A stretch of DNA of 10,143 nt, taken from assembly GCA_003022085.1 (NCBI GenBank), contig PXQK01000045.1, positions 1 through 10,143 of the forward strand, read 5' to 3'. This document shows, one piece after another, positions 1 to 6,752 of the stretch. Source of the DNA: Halobacteriales archaeon QH_10_65_19. Its GTDB lineage: Archaea; Halobacteriota; Halobacteria; Halobacteriales; Haloarculaceae. The notes under the pieces were generated by a model. That model searched no databases. It was not told where the DNA came from and saw nothing but the letters and a program-made list of their open reading frames with translations. A program made the translations under genes and the position numbers. Each line of letters starts with the position of its first letter. Positions within the stretch are counted from its first letter, which is position 1.

Positions 1-299
1 ACCACGGTGGACAGGCTCGCACGCCGACGGGGTTGGATTGTGTCGGGCCGTCACCCCATCCCGTGTTGCAGGGGCAGGGGTACTGTGAGCACCGTGTGGT
101 GCGTATCGGCGGGAAGGACCCCACTGTTTCCGGAGTGGTTTCGGCGGGTGAGTTATCGAACGTACGACCCCGATCAAAATAAATGCGTGGCAAGCACGGT
201 GAAAGTGGACGCGATTCACGCCCGTCGTGAACAGCGCGATCGAACTCCCCTCGTTCCTCGAACGTGACTGATATACTCGCCGGGCCGTTTGGTCAGGTG
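1..299. other. Left-edge stretch without a convincing gene
   Basis: I see no recognisable gene here. One plus-strand frame is open across almost the whole stretch (7-267), but its translation is Arg/Cys-rich and basic, unlike the acidic proteins elsewhere in the window, so it is probably chance in GC-rich DNA. A second plus-strand frame is open from the left edge to a TAA at 180-182 and could be the tail of a gene starting outside the window. I do not recognise its sequence and its third codon positions are not clearly GC-biased. An AT-rich patch near 175-186 and the TATA-like box at 270-277 are the only promoter-like signals. Confidence 0.4.
270..277 (+). promoter_or_regulatory. TATA-like box of the PHP-domain gene
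   Basis: The octamer GATATACT is centred about 26 bp upstream of the ATG at 300 (GTG at 297). That is the spacing expected for an archaeal TATA box driving a leaderless transcript. It argues for a start at 297 or 300 rather than the upstream in-frame GTG at 264, which lies before the box. Confidence 0.45.
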
Positions 300-1036
300 A
301 TGATAGTTGCCGACCTCCACGTCCACACGACGAACTCGGACGGGACGCTGACGCTCGAAACGCTCGTCTCGGCCGCAGCGAGGGCGGACCTCGCGGCAGT
401 CGCCGTGACGGACCACGACAGGCTCCACCCGGGACTCGACGGTCCCGTCACGACGCTCGGTGGGATAACGGTGATCCACGGGATCGAACTCCGGGTCGCG
501 ACCGACACGCAGCGGATCGATCTGCTCGGCTTCGGCGCGGAGCGGACGGCCGATCTGGTCGACCTTGTCGACCACCTGCAGACCGACCGGGTCGAGCGTG
601 CGCGGGCCATCGTGGAGTGTGTCCAGGACCGGCTCGGCACATCGCGCGGGCAATCGCGGACAGTGAGGCCGACCTGGGGTACGATGACGCGTTCGACCAG
701 CTCATCGGCGACGACTGCCCGTGTTACGTTCCCCGGGATGTCCCGTCCTTCGAGGCGGGACGGGCAGTTCTCTCGGAGGCCTGTGGGGTGGTCGGCCTCG
801 CACATCCGTTCCGGTACGACGACCCCGACGCAGCGCTGGAGCTGGCGGCCGCTCTCGATGCCGTCGAACTACACTACCCCTACAGCAGCGAGGTCGACAT
901 CGAACCGGCGGCCCGCGTCGTAACAGAACACGGACTGCTCGTCACAGGCGGGAGCGACGCACACGACGAAACGTTGGGCCGTACAGGGCTGGATGGGGAA
1001 GCCTTCGGGTGTCTCCGGCGCGCCCTGAATATATAA
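300..1036 (+). pseudogene. PHP-domain metal-dependent phosphoesterase, frameshifted
   Basis: The PHP superfamily contains metal-dependent phosphoesterases and nucleases; the substrate of this cytosolic member is unknown. The first frame (from ATG 300) carries the family start: DLHVH (His7, His9), a TDHD motif near residue 37 and a GIEL metal-ligand motif near residue 66. It reads sensibly up to about base 638, ending in DRLG. The second half is in another frame, from HIARA at 638 to the TAA at 1034-1036, and holds the remaining ligand motifs LAHP, ELHYPY and GGSDAHD. No frame reads through, so the gene is broken between about 631 and 645. The shift means 3n+1 bases are missing, or 3n+2 added. 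From memory, homologues have roughly a dozen residues between DRLG and GRPHIARA, which suggests a short deletion rather than a single-base error. The body of the second half looks unmutated, so the damage is recent or a sequence error. The family call is firm; pseudogene status depends on the assembly. Confidence 0.78.
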
Positions 1037-1037
1037 A
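1030..1037 (+). promoter_or_regulatory. TATA box overlapping the PHP stop codon
   Basis: TATATAAA is a near-consensus archaeal TATA element. It spans the last codons of the broken PHP gene and lies about 70 bp before the ATG at 1103, which would give that gene a leader of roughly 40 nt. A weaker AT patch at 1074-1081 is better placed for a leaderless start. I cannot tell which one is used. Confidence 0.35.
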
Positions 1038-1102
1038 CATCGGTCCCGGCAGCCCAGCGGTCCCTCCGCAGGCTTCAATTGTCACGGTTTCCAACTAGCT
1101 GT

Positions 1103-1267
1103 ATGGAATGTCACTACTGTGATGGAGGTGCCGATGTCGTGGTCGAGAAAGAGGGCGTTCGCGTTGGCGTCTGCGAGAGTCACTTCCGCGAGCAGATGGA
1201 GGAACTCGCCGACTCCGAGTGGATCGACGACCTTGACGAGCAGCTCGACGTCGACCGGGCGGAGTGA
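1103..1267 (+). CDS. Small zinc-finger-like protein, DUF6757 type
   Basis: This is a 54-residue acidic protein. It opens with a CxxC pair (MECHYC, Cys3 and Cys6) and has a CxxH pair (CESH) near residue 29, an arrangement that can bind one zinc ion. The second half is rich in Glu and Asp and ends DVDRAE. From memory it matches the short haloarchaeal family DUF6757, which has the same MxCHYC start, a KxGVxVGxCExHF centre and a DVxRAE end. Its function is unknown. I chose ATG 1103 because the family begins at this Met; the in-frame start at 1079 would add eight unrelated residues. It sits 66 bp after the broken PHP gene and 138 bp before the cupin gene, so it is probably transcribed alone. The gene is confident; the family name is recalled, not searched. 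Confidence 0.82.
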   Translation: MECHYCDGGADVVVEKEGVRVGVCESHFREQMEELADSEWIDDLDEQLDVDRAE

Positions 1268-1373
1268 CGACCGCTACGGGCCCTCCATCCCCCAGTTCGT
1301 CTCTCTGTGTGCCCCCCTTCTGTGACGCAACCCGACGGTAACGAACAGCACTCGCCGGAACGTAGCGACCCCG

Positions 1374-1381
1374 TACATTTT
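1374..1381 (+). promoter_or_regulatory. TATA-like box of the cupin gene
   Basis: TACATTTT is centred about 28 bp before the ATG at 1406, the spacing for a leaderless haloarchaeal transcript. This supports ATG 1406 over the further-upstream in-frame ATG at 1307. Confidence 0.4.
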
Positions 1382-1405
1382 GGGGTACGAGCGAGATACA
1401 CCAGT

Positions 1406-1870
1406 ATGGAGCACGTCGAGACCGACGCGGTCGACTCGTGGATCGGACCAGCATCAGTCAAGCGGCCGCTGTCGCGGGCGCTCGGGGCCGAGCACGTCGC
1501 GGTCAACTACTTCGAACTGGCACCCGGCGAGACGTTCGGGTTCGGCTACCACCGCCACCCTGACCAGGAGGAGCTATTCTACGTGTTCGACGGCGTCGCC
1601 ACGTTCGAAACTGAAGCCGGGGACGTAGACGTCGCAGCCGGGGAGGTGATCCGCTTCGAACCCGGTGAGTGGCAGCTGGGACGCAACGACGCCGACGACC
1701 GTGTGCGAGCACTCGCGCTGGGCGCGCCGGCCGAGAGCGAGACTGACCTCCGCCGAACGTGCGGGAGTTGCGGAGGTCGACGTCCGACGCGGGTCGAGCG
1801 GGCCGACGACGAGGATGGGCTGGTCACCGTCTGCGAGGACTGTGGCGCCGAAACCGGCCGGTTTTACTGA
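1406..1870 (+). CDS. Cupin protein with C-terminal zinc ribbon
   Basis: This 154-residue protein has two parts. Residues about 25-110 form a single cupin beta-barrel. Motif 1 is clear (GYHRHPDQEELFYVFDG, with His49, His51 and Glu55). Motif 2 (residues 79-94, AAGEVIRFEPGEWQLGRN) has Gln where the usual metal-binding His stands, so the metal site would have at most three standard ligands. Residues about 117-150 form a zinc ribbon with CGSCGG (Cys119, Cys122) and CEDCG (Cys143, Cys146), ending TGRFY. The combination resembles a haloarchaeal family I recall, in which the Gln also seems usual. The reaction is unknown: it may be a small-molecule sensor, an isomerase-like enzyme or a binding protein, probably cytosolic. 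I chose ATG 1406 because upstream in-frame sequence is low-complexity and lies before the TATA-like box. It appears to be a single-gene unit. Confidence 0.85.
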   Translation: MEHVETDAVDSWIGPASVKRPLSRALGAEHVAVNYFELAPGETFGFGYHRHPDQEELFYVFDGVATFETEAGDVDVAAGEVIRFEPGEWQLGRNDADDRVRALALGAPAESETDLRRTCGSCGGRRPTRVERADDEDGLVTVCEDCGAETGRFY

Positions 1871-1890
1871 CTGCGTGTCGTGACATCTTC

Positions 1891-1913
1891 CACCCTGCGC
1901 AGACCGGAGGGTG
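1891..1913. other. Inverted repeat after the cupin gene
   Basis: CACCCT at 1891-1896 and AGGGTG at 1908-1913 can pair with an 11-nt loop, 20 bp after the cupin stop. No T-run follows. It may be a 3'-end structure or may mean nothing; the stem is short. Confidence 0.25.
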
Positions 1914-1953
1914 TGTTCGACGACCGGGAGTTCACCGGCTGCTGATCTCACGC

Positions 1954-1974
1954 CCGGGTTGGGGCCGAACCCGG
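1954..1974. promoter_or_regulatory. Perfect 7-bp inverted repeat upstream of tbsP-like gene
   Basis: CCGGGTT (1954-1960) and AACCCGG (1968-1974) form a perfect dyad with a 7-nt spacer. It sits just upstream of the AT-rich TATA region of the regulator gene (1998-2004). The position suits either an operator, possibly autoregulatory, or a 3' hairpin of the cupin transcript. The sequence alone does not decide. Confidence 0.4.
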
Positions 1975-1997
1975 ATTAAATTTACTCGTCGGCAGCA

Positions 1998-2004
1998 TTA
2001 AATA
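1998..2004 (+). promoter_or_regulatory. TATA-like box of the tbsP-like gene
   Basis: TTAAATA is centred about 31 bp before the ATG at 2032, so a transcript would have a leader of only a few bases. A second AT-rich stretch (2011-2020) lies closer to the start. The whole 1975-2031 interval is far more AT-rich than its surroundings. Confidence 0.4.
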
Positions 2005-2031
2005 CGAAGCTTTATCATATTGTTTCATACA

Positions 2032-2850
2032 ATGATCCAGTCAGATTTGCACGCACAGACGCGGGGTGAGATAATCGAAACGGGGTTAGCGCAAGCAGAG
2101 GAAGATCTGTTTCTCGTCAATCCGACACGGGAGACGATGCAGGAGTTCGTCCAGGTCTACCGGGAGGTGGATGCTGCCCCGAGGGTAGCGCTCTTTGCGG
2201 ATAGCGCGCCGCTGAAGGAGCTGGTGGGGGATTTCCTGATCGCGAGCACACTGGCTGACCTCCTGGCCGAGGACACGGTGTCGGTGCGGACACTCGAATC
2301 GGTACCCCGTCACTCGCTACTGCTGACCGAGGAGTTTCTGATCTCGCTGGTCGAGAACGGGGAGGAGGTAGGCGGGCTGACAACGTCGGAGGAGCCGTTT
2401 GTGCGGTCGACGTACAGCCACTACGAGACGCGCTGGGAGGAGGCGTCGTCGTTCTCGCTGCGGACGCCCCCGCTGTCGCACATCCGCGGGACCCTCAGGG
2501 ACGAGATCGGGCCGGAGACGGCGTCGGATTTCGACCGTGTGCTTGACCTGCTTGACACGGCCCGTGGCGACGGCGACGGGTTCGACGAGGTGACTATCGC
2601 GCTTCTCGTGGCGGCCAACAACGGCGAGCTGTTGTACGACATCAGCCGCTGGGGGGAGGACATCAGGCTCGCGAGCAAGGCGACGTTCTCCCGGAGCAAA
2701 AACCAGCTCGAGGAAAGCGGTCTCATCGACACGGAGAAGGTGCCGATCGACGTGGGCAGGCCGCGGCTCCGGCTGATGCTGGGCGACGAGGAACTCCGCA
2801 GGGCGGATATCGAGGAGGTGGCCGAACACGCCCGGGCAGTGCTCGACTAG
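2032..2850 (+). CDS. tbsP: TbsP-like transcriptional regulator (winged helix)
   Basis: This is a 272-residue cytosolic protein. Residues 1-150 form an alpha/beta domain seen in this haloarchaeal regulator family, including LFLVNP near 26-30 and FSLRTPPLSHIR at 141-152. Residues about 184-250 form the probable winged helix: DEVTIALLVAANN, then DISRWGEDIRLASKATFSRSKNQLEESGLI, then a basic wing VGRPRLRL. The pattern closely resembles, by memory, TbsP of Haloferax volcanii, a DNA-binding regulator reported to act with TrmB on central carbon metabolism (gapII). The target genes here are unknown. ATG 2032 is preferred over a TTG at 2020 because of the TATA spacing and family start. The gene has its own promoter region with an inverted repeat that could be autoregulatory. 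A T5 tract (2860-2864) follows the stop. It lies 38 bp before the YcaO gene on the same strand; co-transcription is possible. The gene is certain; whether it is the TbsP orthologue or a paralogue is less sure. Confidence 0.8.
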   Translation: MIQSDLHAQTRGEIIETGLAQAEEDLFLVNPTRETMQEFVQVYREVDAAPRVALFADSAPLKELVGDFLIASTLADLLAEDTVSVRTLESVPRHSLLLTEEFLISLVENGEEVGGLTTSEEPFVRSTYSHYETRWEEASSFSLRTPPLSHIRGTLRDEIGPETASDFDRVLDLLDTARGDGDGFDEVTIALLVAANNGELLYDISRWGEDIRLASKATFSRSKNQLEESGLIDTEKVPIDVGRPRLRLMLGDEELRRADIEEVAEHARAVLD

Positions 2851-2859
2851 CCCCAGACG

Positions 2860-2864
2860 TTTTT
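2860..2864 (+). terminator. T-tract after the tbsP-like gene
   Basis: A run of five T sits 10 bp after the stop codon, in a C/T-rich stretch before the YcaO start. Short T-tracts are the usual archaeal intrinsic termination signal. It is weak, and the same T-rich stretch is about 27 bp upstream of ATG 2889, so it might instead belong to that gene's promoter. Confidence 0.3.
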
Positions 2865-2888
2865 CTCCTTGCCGTTCTGCGTTCCTGT

Positions 2889-4589
2889 ATGTTGGTCGGG
2901 ATCGTCGGTTCGGGGCCCGAGGTCGGGGCAGTCGAATCGACACTCGCGGACGTGGGCGTGGAGACGACACAAAGTGATCTGCCGGGGCTCCACGGGGTCG
3001 ATATCGCCGTCGTCGCAGGGCAGGCGGGCGACTCGGTGTTCAAGCGCGCGAACGAGCGTGCGCTGGCGGCCGGCCTGCCCTGGGTTGCCATCGAACTCGG
3101 CGGGGGGGGAGGCGTTCCGGTCGTAGACGCGGCTGTCGCCGGCTTCGGACCGGAAACGGGGTCGGGGTGTTACGACTGTCTCGCCGGACGCGTGAGCGCG
3201 AACCTCGGCCCCGAGCCCACGGCAGCACCGGCGACCCACACCAGCCGGTTTGCGGGGGCTGTAGCCGGCCGGGAACTTGCCCGTCACCTGGAGGGCGGCG
3301 CCGACATCTTCGGCCGTCTCGTGGTCGTCCCGTACACCGAGCGGGAGTTCCTGCCGCTGCCAAACTGCACCTGTGGCGAAGGACGGCACCAGGATATCCC
3401 GCGCGAGTACGTCGACCGCTCCCTCGAAGAGTCACTCGGGCGTGCCGAACGCGCACTCGACGAGACGGTCGGCATCGTACAGGAGGTCGGAGAGGCCGAG
3501 TCGTTCCCGGTCCCCTACTACCTGGCCCGGGGCTGTGACACCGCGGAATTCAGCGACGCCAGCGCCGCCCGGGACGCCGCCGGCGTCGCCGCCGACTGGG
3601 ACAGCGCGTTCATGAAGGCACTCGGCGAGGCGCTGGAGCGGTACTGTGCGGGCGTCTATCGCACAGCGGAGTTCGACACCGGCGCCCCGGTGTCGATGGA
3701 CGGCGCGGTGGAGCCGTCTGCGTTCGTCTGCGAGTCCGAGCCGGACCCCGGCGAGGCGATCCCGTGGGTCGAGGGTGAGAACCTCGCGACGGGAGAGACG
3801 GTGAAGCTGCCAGCGGAGTTCGTCCACTACCCGCCGCCCGAGAAACAGTACCACTCGCCAGTGACCACGGGTCTGGGCCTCGGTAACTCGGGGGTCGAGG
3901 CGCTACTCGCCGGGCTCTACGAGGTGATCGAGCGCGACGCGCTGATGCTGTCGTGGTACTCGACGTACGAGCCGCTCGGGCTGGCGATACAGGACGACAC
4001 GTTCGGGACGCTCGCGGCCCGGGCCGCCTCCGAAGGGCTCGACGTGACGCCGCTGCTGGTGACCCAGGACGTCGACGTGCCGGCCGTCGTCGTGGCCGTC
4101 CACCGGGAGGAGTGGCCGCGACTCGCGCTCGGTTCCGGCGCGAACCTGGACGTCGCCACGGCGGCACGGAGCGCGCTGTCCGAGGCCCTCCAGAACTGGA
4201 TGGAGCTCAGGGGGATGGGCCCGGAGGCTGCCGAGGACGCCCTCGGTGCAATCGGGCGGTACGCCGACTTCCCGGACGTTGTCGAGGCCTACGTCGACCC
4301 CGAGACCACGATCCCGGGAGACTCCGCGGGCCCGGCCAAGCCGGGCGAGGGAACCGAAGCGCTCCAGGCGGTCCTCCACCGTGTCGCCGACGCCGGGCTC
4401 GGCGCGTACGCGGCGCGGACGACAACGCGAGACGTCGCACAACTCGGCTTCGAGGCGGTCCGGGTGCTGGTCCCGGCGGCACAGCCGCTCTGTTTCGACT
4501 CGATCTACTTCGGCGAGCGTGCCCGCCGGGTTCCCGAGGGACTGGGGTTCTCGCCCGAACTCGACCGCGATCACCATCCGTTCCCCTGA
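2889..4589 (+). CDS. YcaO-family protein fused to an E1-like N-terminal domain
   Basis: This is a 566-residue protein. YcaO enzymes use ATP to activate peptide backbone amides, forming azolines, thioamides or amidines. Residues 1 to about 165 look like the E1/Ocin-ThiF-like partner domain: a Rossmann-type start (MLVGIVGSGP) and two Cys pairs, CYDC (94, 97) and CTC (160, 162), that can form a Cys4 zinc site. The YcaO domain follows. Its ATP/Mg signatures are present: ALGEALERYC (Glu247, Glu250, Arg251), LYEVIERDA (Glu345, Glu348) and SALSEALQN (Glu432, Gln435). The C-terminus is HHPFP; cyclodehydratases end in a PxPxP-type tail, so the first Pro is replaced by His. No precursor peptide, flavin dehydrogenase, TfuA or export gene is visible nearby, so the substrate is unknown. 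It lies 38 bp after the TbsP-like gene and converges on DUF63 with 13 bp between stops. The family is firm; an azoline or thioamide product is inference. Confidence 0.88.
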   Translation: MLVGIVGSGPEVGAVESTLADVGVETTQSDLPGLHGVDIAVVAGQAGDSVFKRANERALAAGLPWVAIELGGGGGVPVVDAAVAGFGPETGSGCYDCLAGRVSANLGPEPTAAPATHTSRFAGAVAGRELARHLEGGADIFGRLVVVPYTEREFLPLPNCTCGEGRHQDIPREYVDRSLEESLGRAERALDETVGIVQEVGEAESFPVPYYLARGCDTAEFSDASAARDAAGVAADWDSAFMKALGEALERYCAGVYRTAEFDTGAPVSMDGAVEPSAFVCESEPDPGEAIPWVEGENLATGETVKLPAEFVHYPPPEKQYHSPVTTGLGLGNSGVEALLAGLYEVIERDALMLSWYSTYEPLGLAIQDDTFGTLAARAASEGLDVTPLLVTQDVDVPAVVVAVHREEWPRLALGSGANLDVATAARSALSEALQNWMELRGMGPEAAEDALGAIGRYADFPDVVEAYVDPETTIPGDSAGPAKPGEGTEALQAVLHRVADAGLGAYAARTTTRDVAQLGFEAVRVLVPAAQPLCFDSIYFGERARRVPEGLGFSPELDRDHHPFP

Positions 4590-4602
4590 TACTGACTGGT
4601 GA

Positions 4603-5763
4603 TCAGATTCCGAACGCGATCCTGACCATGTCCCGAGTGCCGGGTCCGAGGCCGACCGCGACGATCGCCCCGAGTAACATCACTGCAAAGCGCGGGCTCT
4701 CCTCCATGAACTGTCTGTCGAACACCGAGAGGATCACCACCGGGACGAGGATCTTGATGAAGAAGAACGGCCATGCCTCGCCGACGTAGACGCCGCCGAT
4801 CTCGGTGCCGCCCTGGAGCGCGCTCGTGGTGTCCATCACGAAGCGGTTGAACGGGTGTTTGGCGCTGTACTCGCCGAGGTTCCAGACCGACGCCCAGTCG
4901 TTTGCCAGGACGTTGGCTGCCCCGTCGATGGCGTGTCCCCAGACGACGACCAGGCTCATGAGTCCGGTGCCGGCGGTGACGACCGGCCAGTACCGCTCGA
5001 CTGCGGCGTACGTCGCGACGGCGGTAACTGTCGCAATCCCGACGGTGAGCACGAGGATGCTCGGGTGGAGGGTGACGTAGTCAGTCGTCAGCGAGAGAAA
5101 GAGAAGGTAGCCAAACGCCGCTGCGAGGACGACACTCCCGCTGCCTGCCAGCGGATAGTAGTACGTGTCGGTGAGATCGCGTGATTCGAGCCACTTGCTC
5201 GCCAGGAACGCACCGAGGGCGATGGCGAAGACGGTGAAGTAGATGAACGGGCTGATCAGGACGGCGCTTCCCGGGTACTCGATGGCGGGCGTCTCGCCGG
5301 CACGCTGTGCGGCGACGAACGCGTCCTCCACCGTGCGCAGCGCGCCGCCAAACAGCATGAACGGCACCAGCGCGAAGAAGAAGTTGCTGTACGGCGAGAG
5401 GTCGAACCGCTGGAGAAGCAGGTACACCCCCACGAGCATGAACACCAGGACGGCGATGTAGCCAAGCGTCGAGACGACGGTGTACCCCGGCGTGACGACG
5501 ATCGCATTCTCGTAGGCGCTCTGCGAGCAGCCGAACTCGGCCGCGGCGCCGCTGATCGTTCGTCCTTCGGCCGGGAATCGGACGAGGCAGTCGGCACCCT
5601 CGGCATCGGCGGCCACGGGTCCCAGGAAGTACCGCCAGAGGAACCCGTGGTACACCTGGCGGGTGAACAGGAGGGCTGCCGCCGCGATACCCACGACGCC
5701 GGTCAGGAACGCGGCGACCCAGGCCGGCTCGGGATCGATGTCCTCTCTGTACGAGACGTTCAT
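4603..5763 (-). CDS. DUF63-family multi-pass membrane protein
   Basis: This is a 386-residue, very hydrophobic protein with about eight predicted membrane segments. They lie near residues 15-35, 92-116, 125-145, 170-190, 208-232, 235-258, 262-285 and 335-380, the last region possibly holding two. Conserved-looking polar spots inside or beside the membrane are FGGALRTVEDAF after segment 3 and GHAIDGAAN near residue 283. These match my memory of DUF63, an archaeal membrane family of unknown function. I chose ATG 5763 because the following residues (MNVSYREDIDPEPAW) lead directly into the first membrane segment; the 20 upstream in-frame residues are Pro/Ser-rich and lie before the likely promoter. 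It is convergent with the YcaO gene (13 bp between stops) and sits 90 bp after the inositol-phosphatase-like gene. The neighbours do not reveal its role. Confidence 0.82.
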   Translation of the reverse strand: MNVSYREDIDPEPAWVAAFLTGVVGIAAAALLFTRQVYHGFLWRYFLGPVAADAEGADCLVRFPAEGRTISGAAAEFGCSQSAYENAIVVTPGYTVVSTLGYIAVLVFMLVGVYLLLQRFDLSPYSNFFFALVPFMLFGGALRTVEDAFVAAQRAGETPAIEYPGSAVLISPFIYFTVFAIALGAFLASKWLESRDLTDTYYYPLAGSGSVVLAAAFGYLLFLSLTTDYVTLHPSILVLTVGIATVTAVATYAAVERYWPVVTAGTGLMSLVVVWGHAIDGAANVLANDWASVWNLGEYSAKHPFNRFVMDTTSALQGGTEIGGVYVGEAWPFFFIKILVPVVILSVFDRQFMEESPRFAVMLLGAIVAVGLGPGTRDMVRIAFGI

Positions 5764-5853
5764 ATTGGAGGGAAGGGGCACCGCGGGTGTTGAGGATTCC
5801 GGTATTGTGCGGGGGGTGTGCACTCCTGCCCGTCGTATCCCTTCCTGTGGCTG

Positions 5854-6693
5854 TCACTCACCATCGAGGGCGAGCCCGGTGTGGAGCACGTCGAGTATCT
5901 CGTCGTGTGCGTTCCCGTTCGAGACGACGAGCCCCTCGGCGCCGTTGGACCAGCTGTCGCCGTGAACGTCCGTCACGGTCCCGCCAGCGCGGCGGACGAG
6001 GTACGCCCCGGCGATGGCATCCCAGGGATGTGGCGTCGCCGGCATGAACGCGGCATCGAGGCCGCCGGACGCGACAAGCGCGAGTGTGCCCTGCATAGAA
6101 CCCATCCGTCGGAGGTCGCCGAACCGCTCGGTCGCGGCCGCAAACAGTGCCGCGTACTCGTCGCCGCGGAGACCGGGCCACCAGCCGATCAGAGCCGCCG
6201 CGAACGCCCCCGGATCCGCCCGGTTGCTGACGCCCATCGACCCCCCGTTCAGTGAGACGGTCTCCGGTCCCGCGGTGTAGATGTCGTCCTCCGCGGGGAG
6301 GTACGTCGCTGTCCCGACGGGCTCACCGCCTGACACAGCCGCGACGCTGGTCGCCCAGAAGCGGATTCCACGAACGTAGTTCCCGGTTCCGTCGATCGGA
6401 TCGACCACCCACACGTCCCCCGATCCGGGTACCGTGTCGAGCAGTTCGACCGACGTCCAGTCACCCCCAGAGGGGAGGCACTCCTCCTCACAGACGAGGT
6501 CTGCCCCGGGGAACTCCTGTCCGATCGTCGCGATCACCTGCCGCTGTGCGTCCCTGTCGGCCCCGGTGACCAGGTCGTTCCTGTCTTCCTTCGTCTCGAC
6601 AATGAGGTCGCCGCGGAACCGCTCTTGGGCCACGACACCGCCGGCGCGCGCCGCACGCTCTGCCATCGCCGCCCGGAGTGTGGCCTCGCTCAT
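5854..6693 (-). CDS. Inositol monophosphatase-family phosphatase
   Basis: This is a 279-residue cytosolic enzyme of the Mg-dependent, Li-sensitive phosphatase superfamily (inositol monophosphatase, archaeal fructose-1,6-bisphosphatase, PAP phosphatase). The signatures are present in order: DLVTGADRDAQ near 40-50; the metal-binding CEEE at 68-71; DPIDGTGNY at 98-106, giving the two metal aspartates and the catalytic Thr; and HPWDAIAGAYLVRRAGG at 222-238 with the third metal Asp. All ligands appear intact, so it should be active. The length is normal for the family. Archaeal members often accept both inositol-1-phosphate and fructose-1,6-bisphosphate, so the substrate cannot be assigned. ATG 6693 is preferred over an in-frame start at 6741 because a TATA-like element lies between them. 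It starts 59 bp after the znuB stop and probably has its own promoter, with some readthrough from znu possible. Confidence 0.87.
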   Translation of the reverse strand: MSEATLRAAMAERAARAGGVVAQERFRGDLIVETKEDRNDLVTGADRDAQRQVIATIGQEFPGADLVCEEECLPSGGDWTSVELLDTVPGSGDVWVVDPIDGTGNYVRGIRFWATSVAAVSGGEPVGTATYLPAEDDIYTAGPETVSLNGGSMGVSNRADPGAFAAALIGWWPGLRGDEYAALFAAATERFGDLRRMGSMQGTLALVASGGLDAAFMPATPHPWDAIAGAYLVRRAGGTVTDVHGDSWSNGAEGLVVSNGNAHDEILDVLHTGLALDGE

Positions 6694-6718
6694 ACCCACA
6701 GTTGTCGGGCGCTCACTG

Positions 6719-6726
6719 AAAGATAC
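6719..6726 (-). promoter_or_regulatory. TATA-like box of the inositol phosphatase gene
   Basis: On the minus strand this reads GTATCTTT, centred about 29 bp upstream of ATG 6693. It is a weak match but well spaced, in the 59-bp gap after znuB. It suggests separate transcription of the phosphatase gene. Confidence 0.3.
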
Positions 6727-6752
6727 TGCGAAACTGGTCACAATAGTCCGTA

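Noticed and set aside
7..267. Open frame of 86 codons at the left edge
   Set aside because: The product is basic and Arg/Cys-rich with no recognisable motif. It lacks the acidic bias of the real proteins here.
1103..1267. The 54-residue Cys-containing protein as a precursor peptide for the YcaO enzyme
   Set aside because: It is 1.6 kb away with two unrelated genes between. Its Cys/His spacing fits a zinc site, and there is no leader/core organisation.
2317..2970. Minus-strand open frame of 217 codons opposite the TbsP-like gene
   Set aside because: The product is Arg/Pro-rich and lies opposite a well-supported gene.
3903..4577. Minus-strand open frame of 224 codons opposite YcaO
   Set aside because: It mirrors the codon structure of YcaO and has no family features.
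3953..4789. Long plus-strand open frame of 278 codons overlapping the YcaO and DUF63 genes
   Set aside because: It is out of frame with YcaO, Arg/Gly/Pro-rich and without motifs, as expected for a shadow frame in GC-rich coding DNA.
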